Part shown: positions 16,270 through 26,164 of the stretch, one piece after another | Layout of the letters: every line of letters begins with the position of its first letter | How positions within the stretch are numbered: the stretch's first letter is position 1 | Assembly (NCBI RefSeq): GCF_036541405.1 | Contig: NZ_JAZHFS010000007.1 | Location: forward strand, 1 to 64,000 | Reading direction: 5' to 3' | Source: Clostridium_AD frigoriphilum | Lineage (GTDB): Bacteria > Bacillota > Clostridia > Clostridiales > Clostridiaceae | Length of the DNA: 64,000 nt | The notes under the pieces: model-generated | What the model saw: the letters and a program-made list of their open reading frames with translations, nothing else | Database searches by the model: none | What the model was told of the DNA's origin: nothing | Position numbers and translations under genes: made by a program

Positions 16270-17544
16270 GTTTTCCTGATTTGATTTAACTAATCTATTA
16301 GAAATTACAAAAGCAATTATAGCTGGTATAATCCATCCAAATCCTACACTAGATAGAGGAACATATTTGAAAAATCCAATGCTATTTGCTGTTAAATCAT
16401 TTATAGTATTTAAAACACTTACTATTAAAACTGTGTATGTAGTTATAGTAACTACCTTATTATTTTTCACTATATCACCAAGTAAAGTAGTAACTATTAA
16501 AACAATTACAATTGGATATATGATTTTCAAAACCGGATTTGCCAATTTAATTAAACTATCAACATCCTTCGTAGCCATTACCCCACTTACTAAAGCAATT
16601 CCAATAGCAATGCTTTCGTAAGATAATTTGCCCTTGAAAAGCTTAGCAAAGAATTTTGATCCAGCTGAAAGGATTCCTATCGCAGTTGTTAAGCATGCAA
16701 GAGTAACACATAAACTAAGTATAACACTACCAATACTACCTAGGTCTAATCTAACAATTGATGTAACCAAACTAGTTCTGGATACACTTTTTGAAAACAA
16801 TGTAGTTGTTTGAGTTCCAAGGTACATAAGCCCAGTATACACAAAAGATAAACCGATTAAAGACACTAAAGCTGATTTCAAAGTTATCTTCATTATATCC
16901 TTTGGGCTTTTATAACCTTTTGCTCTAATAGACGAAATAATTATTGATGAAAATATAACACCAGTCATAGCATCCATTGTCTGATATCCTTCTATTAATG
17001 CTTTTGAGAATCCACCTTCGTAAGATGTAGTTACAATTGGTCCAATAGGCTCTATTATTCCTTTAACTATAATTATAGCTAGCATTAATAAAAGTGCTGG
17101 TGTAAGTACTTTACCTATATTATCAATTATTGAAGAAGGTTTAAGCGCAAATGCAAGCACTATTACAAAAAACACTATAATTGATATATTTTGTCCAATT
17201 GATGGAAATAAGGGATGTATCCCCAGTTCGAAAGTTGTTGCGGCAGTTCTTGGAATTGCGAATAAAGGCCCTATAATAAGAACTAAGGCTATAGAGACTA
17301 TTACAGAAAATATTGGGCCTACTCTATCTGCCATTTTTTTGAAATCACCATTGATTTTAGCACAAGCAATTATAGCACATATGGGAATGCCAACTCCTGT
17401 AATAAGAAAGCCTATAATTGAATACAGAATTGAATCTCCAGCTGCCCTTCCTAATGCTGGTGGGAAAATTAGGTTTCCTGCACCGAAGAACATTGCAAAT
17501 AATGCAGAACCTATAACGATTGAATGTTTTGTTGAATTTTTGAT
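16234..17544 (-). CDS. brnQ: Branched-chain amino acid carrier BrnQ, apparent ATC start
   Basis: About 436 residues and 12 membrane segments, with the family motif FFGAGNLIFPPALGRAAGD near the N-terminus. BrnQ proteins import Leu, Ile and Val with sodium or protons. The first ATG (17493) falls inside the first membrane helix and has no ribosome binding site. The reading frame upstream encodes KNSTKHSIVIGSALFAMFFG, the expected N-terminus, and begins with ATC at 17542-17544 exactly 8 nt after GGAGG. A TAA immediately precedes it. So either ATC is the start or the start codon was lost. The last 15 or so residues come from a GH106 remnant in another frame. Confidence 0.82.
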   Translation of the reverse strand: MKNSTKHSIVIGSALFAMFFGAGNLIFPPALGRAAGDSILYSIIGFLITGVGIPICAIIACAKINGDFKKMADRVGPIFSVIVSIALVLIIGPLFAIPRTAATTFELGIHPLFPSIGQNISIIVFFVIVLAFALKPSSIIDNIGKVLTPALLLMLAIIIVKGIIEPIGPIVTTSYEGGFSKALIEGYQTMDAMTGVIFSSIIISSIRAKGYKSPKDIMKITLKSALVSLIGLSFVYTGLMYLGTQTTTLFSKSVSRTSLVTSIVRLDLGSIGSVILSLCVTLACLTTAIGILSAGSKFFAKLFKGKLSYESIAIGIALVSGVMATKDVDSLIKLANPVLKIIYPIVIVLIVTTLLGDIVKNNKVVTITTYTVLIVSVLNTINDLTANSIGFFKYVPLSSVGFGWIIPAIIAFVISNRLVKSNQENKSVMPNLNQEL

Positions 17545-17695
17545 TTAAATAACCTCCGTCTTAATTAACATAAATAATTTTAAAAAATTTAATCTTTATT
17601 TTATGTATAAATGTGATTTTACTATTTTAATGTTGCTTTAAATAATAATTACTTTATAATATATATTATACAACAAAAAGAACGGATGTGTTATA

Positions 17696-18961
17696 GTGAA
17701 TTTTCCATTTAATAAAATTATATCAAAAAAAGACCATAAACCTAAACTTATGGCATTAGATTTTTTTAAATACATTGGACCTGGGTTATTAGTAACCGTA
17801 GGATTTATAGACCCTGGAAATTGGGCCGCAAACGTTTCTGCTGGTGCTAATTTTGGATATACTTTACTTTGGATGGTAACTCTTTCAACTATTATGCTTA
17901 TTGTTCTTCAGCATAATGCTGCCCATCTCGGGATTGTTACAGGAAATTGCATATCAGAAGCATCTACTGCTACATTAAAACCAAGACTGAACAAATTTGT
18001 ACTTGGTTCCGCTGTGCTAGCTGCAGTATCTACTGCCCTTGCAGAACTTTTAGGTGGTGCTATTGCTTTAAATATGTTATTTGGTATACCTATAAAACTC
18101 GGAACAGTGTTAGTTTTAGGTTTGATCTTATGGATGCTCTTTACAAATTCTTATAAGAAACTAGAAAGATGGATTATTGGCTTTGTTTCTATAATAGGAA
18201 TATCTTTTATATTCGAATTAAGCCTTGTACATATCGAATGGGGAAAAGCTATGATAAGCTGGGTTAAACCTTCTTTTCCTAAAGGATCTATCCCAATAAT
18301 AATGAGTGTTCTAGGCGCCGTTGTAATGCCCCATAATTTATTTCTTCATTCGGAAATAATACAAAGTCGTCAATGGAATCTAAAAGATGAAAATGTAATA
18401 AAAAAACAACTTAAATATGAATTTATGGATACTTTTTTTTCAATGATGGTAGGTTGGGCTATAAATAGTGCTATGATACTTATTGCCGCAGCTACTTTCT
18501 TCGCACAAAAGGTTCAAGTTACAGAGCTTAATCAAGCTCAGCAAATGCTGACGCCATTACTTGGAAGCATAGCTTCAGTAGTCTTTGCTTTAGCGCTACT
18601 CTTTGCCGGAATATCTTCGTCAGTTACTGCTGGTATGGCCGGTGGTAGTATTTTTGCGGGAATATTTGGGGAACCATATGATATTCATGATATTCATACT
18701 AAGCTAGGCGTAGGAATTACTTTAGTTGGTGCTACAATAGCTATATTTTTTATATCGGAGCCCTTTAAAGGTCTCATCTACTCACAAATGTTCTTAAGTA
18801 TACAACTTCCTATAACTATATTCCTTCAGATATATTTAACTTCTTCTAAAAAAGTTATGGGCAAATATGCTAATACTAGATTTGATAAAATTACTCTTTG
18901 GATTATTGGACTTATAGTAGCTGCACTTAATATAACGCTATTATTAAGTTATATATTGTAA
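17696..18961 (+). CDS. mntH: Nramp-family divalent metal transporter (MntH-like)
   Basis: A 421-residue membrane protein with about 11 segments. It carries the Nramp metal-site motifs DPGN in the first helix (GFIDPGNWAAN) and AVVMPHN in the sixth. The conserved Asp, Asn, Ala and Met ligands are present, so manganese or iron import is likely. It starts with GTG; the upstream Shine-Dalgarno (GGATGTG) is weak. It is monocistronic, divergent from brnQ, and ends at a terminator shared with the cyclopropane synthase gene. Nramp-related proteins without transport activity are a lesser alternative. Confidence 0.87.
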   Translation: MNFPFNKIISKKDHKPKLMALDFFKYIGPGLLVTVGFIDPGNWAANVSAGANFGYTLLWMVTLSTIMLIVLQHNAAHLGIVTGNCISEASTATLKPRLNKFVLGSAVLAAVSTALAELLGGAIALNMLFGIPIKLGTVLVLGLILWMLFTNSYKKLERWIIGFVSIIGISFIFELSLVHIEWGKAMISWVKPSFPKGSIPIIMSVLGAVVMPHNLFLHSEIIQSRQWNLKDENVIKKQLKYEFMDTFFSMMVGWAINSAMILIAAATFFAQKVQVTELNQAQQMLTPLLGSIASVVFALALLFAGISSSVTAGMAGGSIFAGIFGEPYDIHDIHTKLGVGITLVGATIAIFFISEPFKGLIYSQMFLSIQLPITIFLQIYLTSSKKVMGKYANTRFDKITLWIIGLIVAALNITLLLSYIL

Positions 18962-18981
18962 ATTTAAATAAGAATCAAAAA

Positions 18982-19003
18982 AAGGCAACTATTAGTTGCC
19001 TTT
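18982..19003. terminator. Bidirectional terminator, mntH/cfa
   Basis: AAGGCAACT-ATT-AGTTGCCTT, a perfect stem with an A run before it and T bases after it, lies between two convergent genes. Confidence 0.85.
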
Positions 19004-19009
19004 AGTATT

Positions 19010-20185
19010 TCATTTAGTCATATAGTCTCTGGTCAAAGGTAATTCATTATTTACACCTTTTGCAAACAATATTTGATGAACATTAATATTACCACAATTA
19101 AATGATGCAGCACAGGCATTCAAATATAATCTCCACATTCTTATAAATGTCTCGTCTTTAGTCTTTTCTATTACAGGAAGAGCATTTTCAAAGTTTTCAG
19201 CCCAATGTTCAAGTGTCTTTCCATAATGCCTTCTAAGACTTTCTATATCAATTAATTCAAGTTCTAGTTCTGCTATATCTGAAATTATAGTTTTAATCGC
19301 AGGTACATGTCCACCTGGAAAAATGTATTTATCTATCCACGTATTATTACCACCTTCATTTACCGCTGTTATACAATGAAGTAAAGAAAGTCCTTTATCT
19401 TTTAATAAGTCATTTACTATATGAAAATATTCAGATAAATTTTCTAGTCCTACATGTTCGAGCATTCCTACACTAACAATTCTATCAAAACTCATATTTT
19501 TTATTTCTCTGTAATCTTGAAGTTTAACTTCTACTAAATCTTCTAGTCCCTCAGCTTTTATTCTTTCATTAGCCTTTTGTAGTTGTTCTAAACTTAAAGT
19601 AACTCCAACAGCCTTTACCTTATATTGTTTTGCTGCCCTAATTATAAGTTCTCCCCATCCACATCCTATATCAAGTAAACTTTGTCCTTCTTTTAAGTTT
19701 AATTTTGTTAAAATATGATTTATTTTATTGTTTTGAGCTTCGTCTAAAGTATCCGTATCATTTTTAAAATACCCACAGGAATAATTCATAGAATCATCAA
19801 GCCATAGTTTGTAAAAATCATTTCCAATATCATAATGAAATTGTATATTATCCTTACTTCTTTTTATACTGCTTTTAAACTTCTTTATGAGTTTTTCGTA
19901 TTTTTCACTTTTACAAAGAAAGCTTTCTTCGTTATTGTATAGGGACTCTATAACCTCTTGTACATTACCCTTTATGTCTAATTTTTTTGTCATATATGCT
20001 TCTCCAAGCGTTATGGACGGATCATTTACAACATCCCCCTTTGATATCGGTTCATTAAAAATAAGTTGAAACTTACTTTCACCCTCACCGAATTTTTCTA
20101 TATCCCCGTCCCAAAATTTAATTTCAAAGGGATTAGAAAATATATCTTTGAATAAAGTTTTATAAAATAATTTATCACCAACCAA
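19010..20185 (-). CDS. cfa: Cyclopropane-fatty-acyl-phospholipid synthase
   Basis: A 391-residue SAM-dependent enzyme that adds a methylene bridge to unsaturated acyl chains of membrane phospholipids. It shows the family segment IQFHYDIGNDFYKLWLD, the SAM-binding LLDIGCGWGELIIRAA and the downstream VGMLEHVG. The N-terminal lipid-binding region is somewhat short compared with the E. coli enzyme. The TTG start at 20185 follows GGAGTGATAAATT at good spacing. The divergent region to the CdaR-type gene has two TTGTACAA palindromes. Confidence 0.88.
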   Translation of the reverse strand: MVGDKLFYKTLFKDIFSNPFEIKFWDGDIEKFGEGESKFQLIFNEPISKGDVVNDPSITLGEAYMTKKLDIKGNVQEVIESLYNNEESFLCKSEKYEKLIKKFKSSIKRSKDNIQFHYDIGNDFYKLWLDDSMNYSCGYFKNDTDTLDEAQNNKINHILTKLNLKEGQSLLDIGCGWGELIIRAAKQYKVKAVGVTLSLEQLQKANERIKAEGLEDLVEVKLQDYREIKNMSFDRIVSVGMLEHVGLENLSEYFHIVNDLLKDKGLSLLHCITAVNEGGNNTWIDKYIFPGGHVPAIKTIISDIAELELELIDIESLRRHYGKTLEHWAENFENALPVIEKTKDETFIRMWRLYLNACAASFNCGNINVHQILFAKGVNNELPLTRDYMTK

Positions 20186-20289
20186 AATTTATCACTCCTT
20201 AATTAAATATTAAATCTAATTTACTTATTTATTATTTTAAAAAATATAATTGTATTAGTTATGCATTTACACAAATCCACTATATCAAT

Positions 20290-20448
20290 TTGTACAATAT
20301 TAAAATATAATTAACCTTGTTCACCCCTATTTAAATTAATATAATTCTAATAATAATAGTGCTTTTTATAGTAAAATCAAAAGATTACTTAACGTTATAT
20401 ATATATTATCATGCTTTTTAATTTAATAATCAATATCTAATTGTACAA
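20290..20448. promoter_or_regulatory. Two TTGTACAA palindromes in the cfa/cdaR divergent region
   Basis: The 8-bp palindrome TTGTACAA occurs at 20290-20297 and 20441-20448, 151 nt apart, each embedded in AT-rich sequence. They may be operators for one or both divergent genes. The 339-nt region holds nothing else I can name. Confidence 0.3.
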
Positions 20449-20533
20449 ATAATGAACGTTAATTTTGTTTATATGCACATCGATGATTTAATTTATCGTA
20501 TCTATTTTTATAACTTAAAAGGAGATGTACTTA

Positions 20534-21673
20534 TTGGAAATCTTAAGCAGCAAATTAGCTAAAAATATTGTTGAAAGGACTATGAGCGCTGTTAATTATA
20601 ATATAATTATAACCAATACATTAGGCATTATTATAGCGTCAGGAGATAAAAACAGAATTGGAGATATACATGAAGGAGCAATAATAGCACTTAAAAGAAA
20701 TTCAGAATTTAGTGTTAGTGAACACGGAAGTGAGAAATTAAACGGCGTGCATTCCGGAACTAACCTAGTTATAGAATTTCAGAATAGAGTAGTTGGAGTA
20801 ATTGGTATTACAGGGAAACCTAGTGATGTTTTAGGCTATGGTAAATTAATTAAAATGACAGCAGAAATGATGATTGAACAAGAACATGTATTGACAGAAT
20901 TCGAAAGTAACAAGAGAATGAAGCAAGAAGTTATGCTAGCACTTATATATAATAAACAAGATTCTCTTTCTTTATTAAAAAAACATATAAAGGGATTTGA
21001 AATTCCATACAATTATCCTATGTTTATATTTATAATTGAAGTAAATTTTGACGATAATTCAGATAAAATTGATTTAAATATACTAAATGTAATAATAAAC
21101 CTATTAGAAGTAACATTTATGGAATCATTAGCAACAATAATTAATTCGCAAACCATTGTTGTATTACATAAATGTCTGCATATTAACAATGAAATTGAAG
21201 ATTATAATGAAAAAATAAAGGAAATCAATCAAAAAATATGTGTTCAACTAGGAATTACTGTAAAGATATCAGTTGGAAAAACGTATGACAACTTAAATGA
21301 CATGTATAAATCTTATAGTATTGCTAAAGAAACACTTATATTTGGTGAAAAAATCTACCCTAACCATAATATTTATTTTTTTAATTCACTAAAATCTGAG
21401 ATGTTATTCTCTCAAAACAATGAAAAATGGAAGATCGATGAATTAGCAGAAACCTACAAATTAGTAGCTTCAAATGATAATGATGGAGTATTAAGAGAAA
21501 CTTTAAAAGTTTTAATAGAAGAAAATGGAGAGCTTAACAATGTATCAAATAGGTTATTCATTCATAGAAATACCATTAGATATCGTTTAAATAAAATTCA
21601 CAAAATTACAAATAAAAACCCTAGAAACTACACTGACCTATTTTGGCTTTATAGTGCTATGCTTAACTCTTAA
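20534..21673 (+). CDS. CdaR-family (sugar diacid/PucR-type) transcriptional regulator
   Basis: About 379 residues. The N-terminus is the sugar-diacid recognition domain (LSSKLAKNIVERTMSAVNYN, then GDIHEGA). The middle is a GGDEF-like fold. The C-terminal helix-turn-helix reads NNVSNRLFIHRNTIRYRLNKI. Family members respond to sugar diacids such as glycerate or galactarate. The better start is TTG at 20534, 9 nt after GGAG; the in-frame ATG at 20525 overlaps that site. No target operon is adjacent. Its 3' end overlaps the convergent ABC permease gene by 36 nt. Confidence 0.83.
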   Translation: MEILSSKLAKNIVERTMSAVNYNIIITNTLGIIIASGDKNRIGDIHEGAIIALKRNSEFSVSEHGSEKLNGVHSGTNLVIEFQNRVVGVIGITGKPSDVLGYGKLIKMTAEMMIEQEHVLTEFESNKRMKQEVMLALIYNKQDSLSLLKKHIKGFEIPYNYPMFIFIIEVNFDDNSDKIDLNILNVIINLLEVTFMESLATIINSQTIVVLHKCLHINNEIEDYNEKIKEINQKICVQLGITVKISVGKTYDNLNDMYKSYSIAKETLIFGEKIYPNHNIYFFNSLKSEMLFSQNNEKWKIDELAETYKLVASNDNDGVLRETLKVLIEENGELNNVSNRLFIHRNTIRYRLNKIHKITNKNPRNYTDLFWLYSAMLNS

Positions 21674-23539
21674 TTCAACTTTATTTGAACGATAAATCGT
21701 CCATTTGTTTAACATAAATATCATAAGTGATATTCCTATGAAAATAATTGCGCTTTTCCACCATAGTTCACGATCTTGATTAATATTTGTATAATATAAA
21801 TTTGAAATATAAATATTAAATATGGAATATCTATTAGCAACTGCAGTGGAAGTAAAAAGAAAATTAATTAAAAAGCCTCCAACTATGCCTCCTATACCAG
21901 TACAGAAAAAATTAGAAATTGTCATGGAACACACCCCGAAAAAAAGCGAACATGACATGCAAGTAATAACCGTCTTAAAATAGCTAATTAAAATAACTGT
22001 ACCTATAACACTACCTGGTTTATCAACTAAGAATAAATCAATAAAAAATACAACACTGACCATTATAAATATAAAACATAAGTTGATGAATATTCTCCTA
22101 GCCATGATTCCCAATTTATTTCTATTAGTTAAATAAAAATTATCCATAGTTTTATGTGAATATTCTATACTGTAAATATTTGAAAATACAATTACCGATG
22201 CCCATGCTATATTCCCTAAAATTGACATGCCTATTTCTGTTACTCCCCTGTTTTCAGTAAGTATTGTGGTTATAGTAAAAATTAGTAATATAAATGCAAC
22301 AGATAATTGAATTGGTGAGGCCGCTATCTTGGCATTATATTTTACAAACGCAAAAGCTCCACTCTTTTTTTGTGGTTTTGAATCTCTTACTAAGCTAGTA
22401 TGAAAAAATTTAAACTTTTTACTTTGTTTTCCAGCCTCGCTAGTTCTAGCCCAAATATGACAAGATGTTAAAAGGAAAATCACACTTAAAATACAAAGCC
22501 CAATACGATTGATAATATAGGCTTGCATTTGACTATGTGGAACTAACTGATAAAAATTATCATATGATATAATTGGGGCAAGCCACATCCATTGCACTGA
22601 AGTACCATCTGATAATGTTGTTGTCATCATAGAAGATAATATAGTTATAAAAAAAAGTGGTATTGCAGCAAATCCATTTCTAAATAAAAGAGAAACTAAA
22701 ACCATAAGACTTGCGTAAAATAAAATGGTTGGAACGGTATAGAATAATATATTTGTCCATAATGCACCTAGATATAAGGGCATTCCCAATTTAGAACAAA
22801 ATATTATATCCCATACACTAAAAATCAGAGTATCAAATGCTATTGCAAATAAACACATTGAAAATGCACCTGCAAATTTTCCTGTAATATACGTTAAATT
22901 TGATATTGACTTTGAAAGTAACAGATCATGCAGCGATGGTTGCAGTTCCTTTTGGAAAAGAAATGCAAAAAAGAGTATAAAGATAATTGATACATACATA
23001 GCAGTATCTTGGGCATATTGACGTGCAAAAGAATTAGAAAATGTTTGATTCGTTTTATGTAAATAACTCATAAATTCAGTATATGTTGCGTCCAGTTTAT
23101 CCGCACTCAATGTATAATTCTTATAAAGCATATCCTGACTGTATTCATTTTGGTTAACTGAGGGAAATTTCTGATACAGCTGGCTCTGAAGATCTATAAG
23201 ACTATCCCTTGTCCATGTTTCGCGCGAGTAAATTTTTAGTGATAGCCATTTAATAATTTTATCTGAATCCTGCTTGTTATTCTCTATAAATCTATTGGAA
23301 ATTCCTTTTATAAAATAGGTATTTCGATCTTTACCTGAAACAGGTATTGAAACATCACCTGCTGTACTAGAACTTAATATACTAGTTAAATCTGCTGGCG
23401 TCTTAAGTTGATAATGATTAAAATATTTAATACTAGCACCAATAGATAACACCAATAGCATACAAGTTAATAGCCAAAAGAATTTGCTTTTAGCTTGAAT
23501 CTTTATTTCAAAACCAACAATTTCTAACCAAGATTTCAT
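21638..23539 (-). CDS. ABC-2-type transporter permease, large
   Basis: A 633-residue membrane protein. One helix lies near the N-terminus, followed by an extracytoplasmic segment of about 150 residues and then two blocks of several membrane helices. It starts within the stop of the ATPase gene at 23536 (4-nt overlap), so the two are translationally coupled and form one exporter. It is the last gene of a six-gene cluster led by a two-component system. The substrate is unknown; a peptide antibiotic or lipid intermediate is likely by context. Its coding end overlaps the convergent CdaR-type gene. Confidence 0.78.
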   Translation of the reverse strand: MKSWLEIVGFEIKIQAKSKFFWLLTCMLLVLSIGASIKYFNHYQLKTPADLTSILSSSTAGDVSIPVSGKDRNTYFIKGISNRFIENNKQDSDKIIKWLSLKIYSRETWTRDSLIDLQSQLYQKFPSVNQNEYSQDMLYKNYTLSADKLDATYTEFMSYLHKTNQTFSNSFARQYAQDTAMYVSIIFILFFAFLFQKELQPSLHDLLLSKSISNLTYITGKFAGAFSMCLFAIAFDTLIFSVWDIIFCSKLGMPLYLGALWTNILFYTVPTILFYASLMVLVSLLFRNGFAAIPLFFITILSSMMTTTLSDGTSVQWMWLAPIISYDNFYQLVPHSQMQAYIINRIGLCILSVIFLLTSCHIWARTSEAGKQSKKFKFFHTSLVRDSKPQKKSGAFAFVKYNAKIAASPIQLSVAFILLIFTITTILTENRGVTEIGMSILGNIAWASVIVFSNIYSIEYSHKTMDNFYLTNRNKLGIMARRIFINLCFIFIMVSVVFFIDLFLVDKPGSVIGTVILISYFKTVITCMSCSLFFGVCSMTISNFFCTGIGGIVGGFLINFLFTSTAVANRYSIFNIYISNLYYTNINQDRELWWKSAIIFIGISLMIFMLNKWTIYRSNKVELRVKHSTIKPK

Positions 23540-24423
23540 TTACTCACCTTCTTCTGTATTATATTTCTTACATAAATATAAGCGTCCTCTATGTTAGGAT
23601 TTTCAGTTACCGAATCTTCTACTTTAAAATCACTTATAAAACGAACACATATACCTTTGCTGGTGTAAACACTATTTGTAATAGTATGTTGTTTGCTAAA
23701 TTGAATTAGTTCAGCTTCATTCTGAACATTTTTTGTAAAAACATGATTGTTTGCAATATTAATTAATTCAGGAACCGATCCAGTAAATATTATTTTACTT
23801 TTTTCCATGATAGCTAGCTTATTGCAAATACTTGCGACGTCTTCCACTACATGGGTCGATAAGATTATAGTTCGCCCTTTAGAAACCTTGCTTAAAAGCA
23901 TTCGAATTCTAATACGTTCTTCTGGATCAAGACCAGTAGTTGGTTCATCTACTACTAATAGTGAAGGATTATTTAGCATTGCTTGAGCTAATCCTACTCT
24001 ACGCTTCATTCCGCCTGATAAATGCTTGATTTTCTTATTGGCATGTTCTTCTAGATTTGTTTCAACCAGTAATTTATCAATTTGCTGCTTCCTATCTGAA
24101 AGACTCATTAAAGATAATATTCCGAAGTAATCCAAGGTTTCACGAACTGTTAGGTTAGGATGTAATCCCAGTTCTTGAGGTAAATAACCAATTTTACATT
24201 TTATTTTTGAGGCGTTTTTTGAACTAATAATTGTACCATCCATATTAACTGTACCACTAGTTTGATTCATTAACGTTACAAGAATTCGCATTAATGTAGT
24301 TTTCCCTGCACCATTTTCTCCCAAAAGTCCAAAAACTCCTTCTCCAATGGGTAGAGATATGTCATTAAGCGCCATTGGTCCATTATTATATTGCTTTTTT
24401 AAATTAGATATTTCTATGAACAT
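23536..24423 (-). CDS. ABC transporter ATP-binding protein
   Basis: A 295-residue ATPase with Walker A GENGAGKTT near residue 36, signature LSGGMKRRVGLAQ, Walker B LLVVDEPTTGLD and switch His in STHVVED. The C-terminal extension of about 80 residues is typical of drug and peptide exporters. It is coupled to the permease at 21638. ATG follows AGGGGGGATAAAC. It lies 41 nt after the small permease gene at 24465. Confidence 0.9.
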   Translation of the reverse strand: MFIEISNLKKQYNNGPMALNDISLPIGEGVFGLLGENGAGKTTLMRILVTLMNQTSGTVNMDGTIISSKNASKIKCKIGYLPQELGLHPNLTVRETLDYFGILSLMSLSDRKQQIDKLLVETNLEEHANKKIKHLSGGMKRRVGLAQAMLNNPSLLVVDEPTTGLDPEERIRIRMLLSKVSKGRTIILSTHVVEDVASICNKLAIMEKSKIIFTGSVPELINIANNHVFTKNVQNEAELIQFSKQHTITNSVYTSKGICVRFISDFKVEDSVTENPNIEDAYIYVRNIIQKKVSK

Positions 24424-24464
24424 GTTTATCCCCCCTGTTTTGTCTATTCATAATTCCTATTTAG

Positions 24465-25229
24465 CTAAGTAATATCCGTCTTTAAATAATAAGTAATACA
24501 CATTGTAATTCCAATTATAAAAGTTAAAATTGCAAGCACTATGCTTACACTTGATAATGGAATTGAATTATTTATTATCATTATATCTTGCCTATAAATA
24601 TTAGTTTTGAAAGAATTGGTCATTATTTGTATAGGATAAGTAATTGGCAGGTATTCTATAATTCCTGACTTAAGCTGGGGTACACATATATTAAATACGG
24701 TTATAATCCCCCCATAAACCATTGGCAAAATAATATTTCTACTTACTTGTGCTATAAAAATAGCAATTGGTAAAATTGCATATTGGGCAACTAAAATGTA
24801 TATATTTATTTTCAAATAACCTAGGACTATTCCCATAGTAAGGGGCTCATGAGGAAGTAATAACCCTGCCAAAACAGCAAATAAAAGCTGCAAAATCATA
24901 ATACATGATGTCATTATTACTATAGTTAAAAACTTTGATATAAATATTTGGGGCCTGCTAATAGAATAGGAAAATAAGGTCTGAGCAGTATTATAAGAGA
25001 ATTCTCTTGTGTAAATATATGAAGAAATAAATACATACATAGGCAAATTAATCAATGCTGTTGAGCTTATTTCTTCTTGAAAAAGATACATATCCCAGAT
25101 TATTAAATTATACTCAGAATGCCATTTTATATATAACAATATCGGGGGAATCAAAATTATTATCGCTATGGTTAAAAACAAATATGATTTCTTTAATTTT
25201 AGAAATTCACAATGAATAAGATTAAACAT
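24465..25229 (-). CDS. ABC-2 permease of lantibiotic-immunity type
   Basis: A 254-residue protein with six membrane helices, beginning MFNLIHCEFLKLKKSYLFLT. Size and start resemble LanE/LanG and BcrB-type permeases. It overlaps the partner ATPase gene by 8 nt. Together they would form a resistance exporter for bacitracin-like or lantibiotic-like peptides. Confidence 0.82.
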   Translation of the reverse strand: MFNLIHCEFLKLKKSYLFLTIAIIILIPPILLYIKWHSEYNLIIWDMYLFQEEISSTALINLPMYVFISSYIYTREFSYNTAQTLFSYSISRPQIFISKFLTIVIMTSCIMILQLLFAVLAGLLLPHEPLTMGIVLGYLKINIYILVAQYAILPIAIFIAQVSRNIILPMVYGGIITVFNICVPQLKSGIIEYLPITYPIQIMTNSFKTNIYRQDIMIINNSIPLSSVSIVLAILTFIIGITMCITYYLKTDIT

Positions 25230-26142
25230 TACCCTCTCCCCCTGTTAGCCTTACAAAATAATCTTCTAGATTGTCCACACTAAGCTGCATCTCATGAAGT
25301 TCCAGATCATTGTTAATGAAAAGTTTAGCTATTTGTGACCCCTTATCAAGATTTTCATAAATTCTTAGAACATTTTTTTCTAATACATCAAAATCCTTAA
25401 TATTAAGTTTGTTTTCAAGCAAGAAACAAGCTTTTTTATCATCACTTACTTTTACCCTAAGATATTTTCTGTTTCTTCTCTGAAGTTCCCTATAGTCTAT
25501 TTCTTCAAGTAGTTTCCCCCTATGAATAACTCCTATCTTTGTTGCTAAATATTCAATCTCACTTAAAATATGGCTTGATATAATAATAGTTATACCCTTT
25601 TTATTTTTTAGTTCTAACAATATTTCTCTAATATCTCTTATGCCAAGAGGATCTAACCCATTAGTTGGTTCATCTAAAATAAGTAGTTCTGGCTTATGCA
25701 GTATCGCCCTTGATATGCCAAGTCTCTGCTTCATACCTAGAGAATAATTTTTAACCTTTTTATTCTTAATTTCGTCATAATTTAGTCCCACTATTTCTAA
25801 GGCTTCCTTTATATACTCTATATTTTCTATACCCGCCATTCTTCTATGTATCTCTAAATTTTCCTCTGCAGTTAAATTTGGATAGAATCCAGGATACTCT
25901 ATTAATGAACCTATTTTTTTATATATTTTCTTTGAATAATTATTCTGTCCAAACAGTTCAACTTCCCCTTCTGAAATTCTTATAAGTCCCATAAGCATTC
26001 TTAAAGTTGTAGTTTTTCCCGCACCATTTTGTCCTAAAAATCCATATATCTCTCCCTTTTCTATATTAATATTTAAATTATCTACTACGGACACGCCCTT
26101 GTATTTTTTAGTTAAATTATGCGTTCTTATTGCATATTCCAC
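25222..26142 (-). CDS. ABC ATPase, BcrA/LanF type
   Basis: A 306-residue ATPase with Walker A GQNGAGKTT, signature YSLGMKQRLGISRA, Walker B LLILDEPTNGLDP and switch His in SSHILSE. These forms (SLGMKQRL, NGLDP) are characteristic of bacitracin and lantibiotic resistance ATPases. It starts with GTG after GAGGTGATTTT. A hairpin with a T run lies between it and the kinase gene upstream, so read-through may be limited. Confidence 0.88.
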   Translation of the reverse strand: MEYAIRTHNLTKKYKGVSVVDNLNINIEKGEIYGFLGQNGAGKTTTLRMLMGLIRISEGEVELFGQNNYSKKIYKKIGSLIEYPGFYPNLTAEENLEIHRRMAGIENIEYIKEALEIVGLNYDEIKNKKVKNYSLGMKQRLGISRAILHKPELLILDEPTNGLDPLGIRDIREILLELKNKKGITIIISSHILSEIEYLATKIGVIHRGKLLEEIDYRELQRRNRKYLRVKVSDDKKACFLLENKLNIKDFDVLEKNVLRIYENLDKGSQIAKLFINNDLELHEMQLSVDNLEDYFVRLTGGEGNV

Positions 26143-26164
26143 AAAATCACCTCATTACATATTA

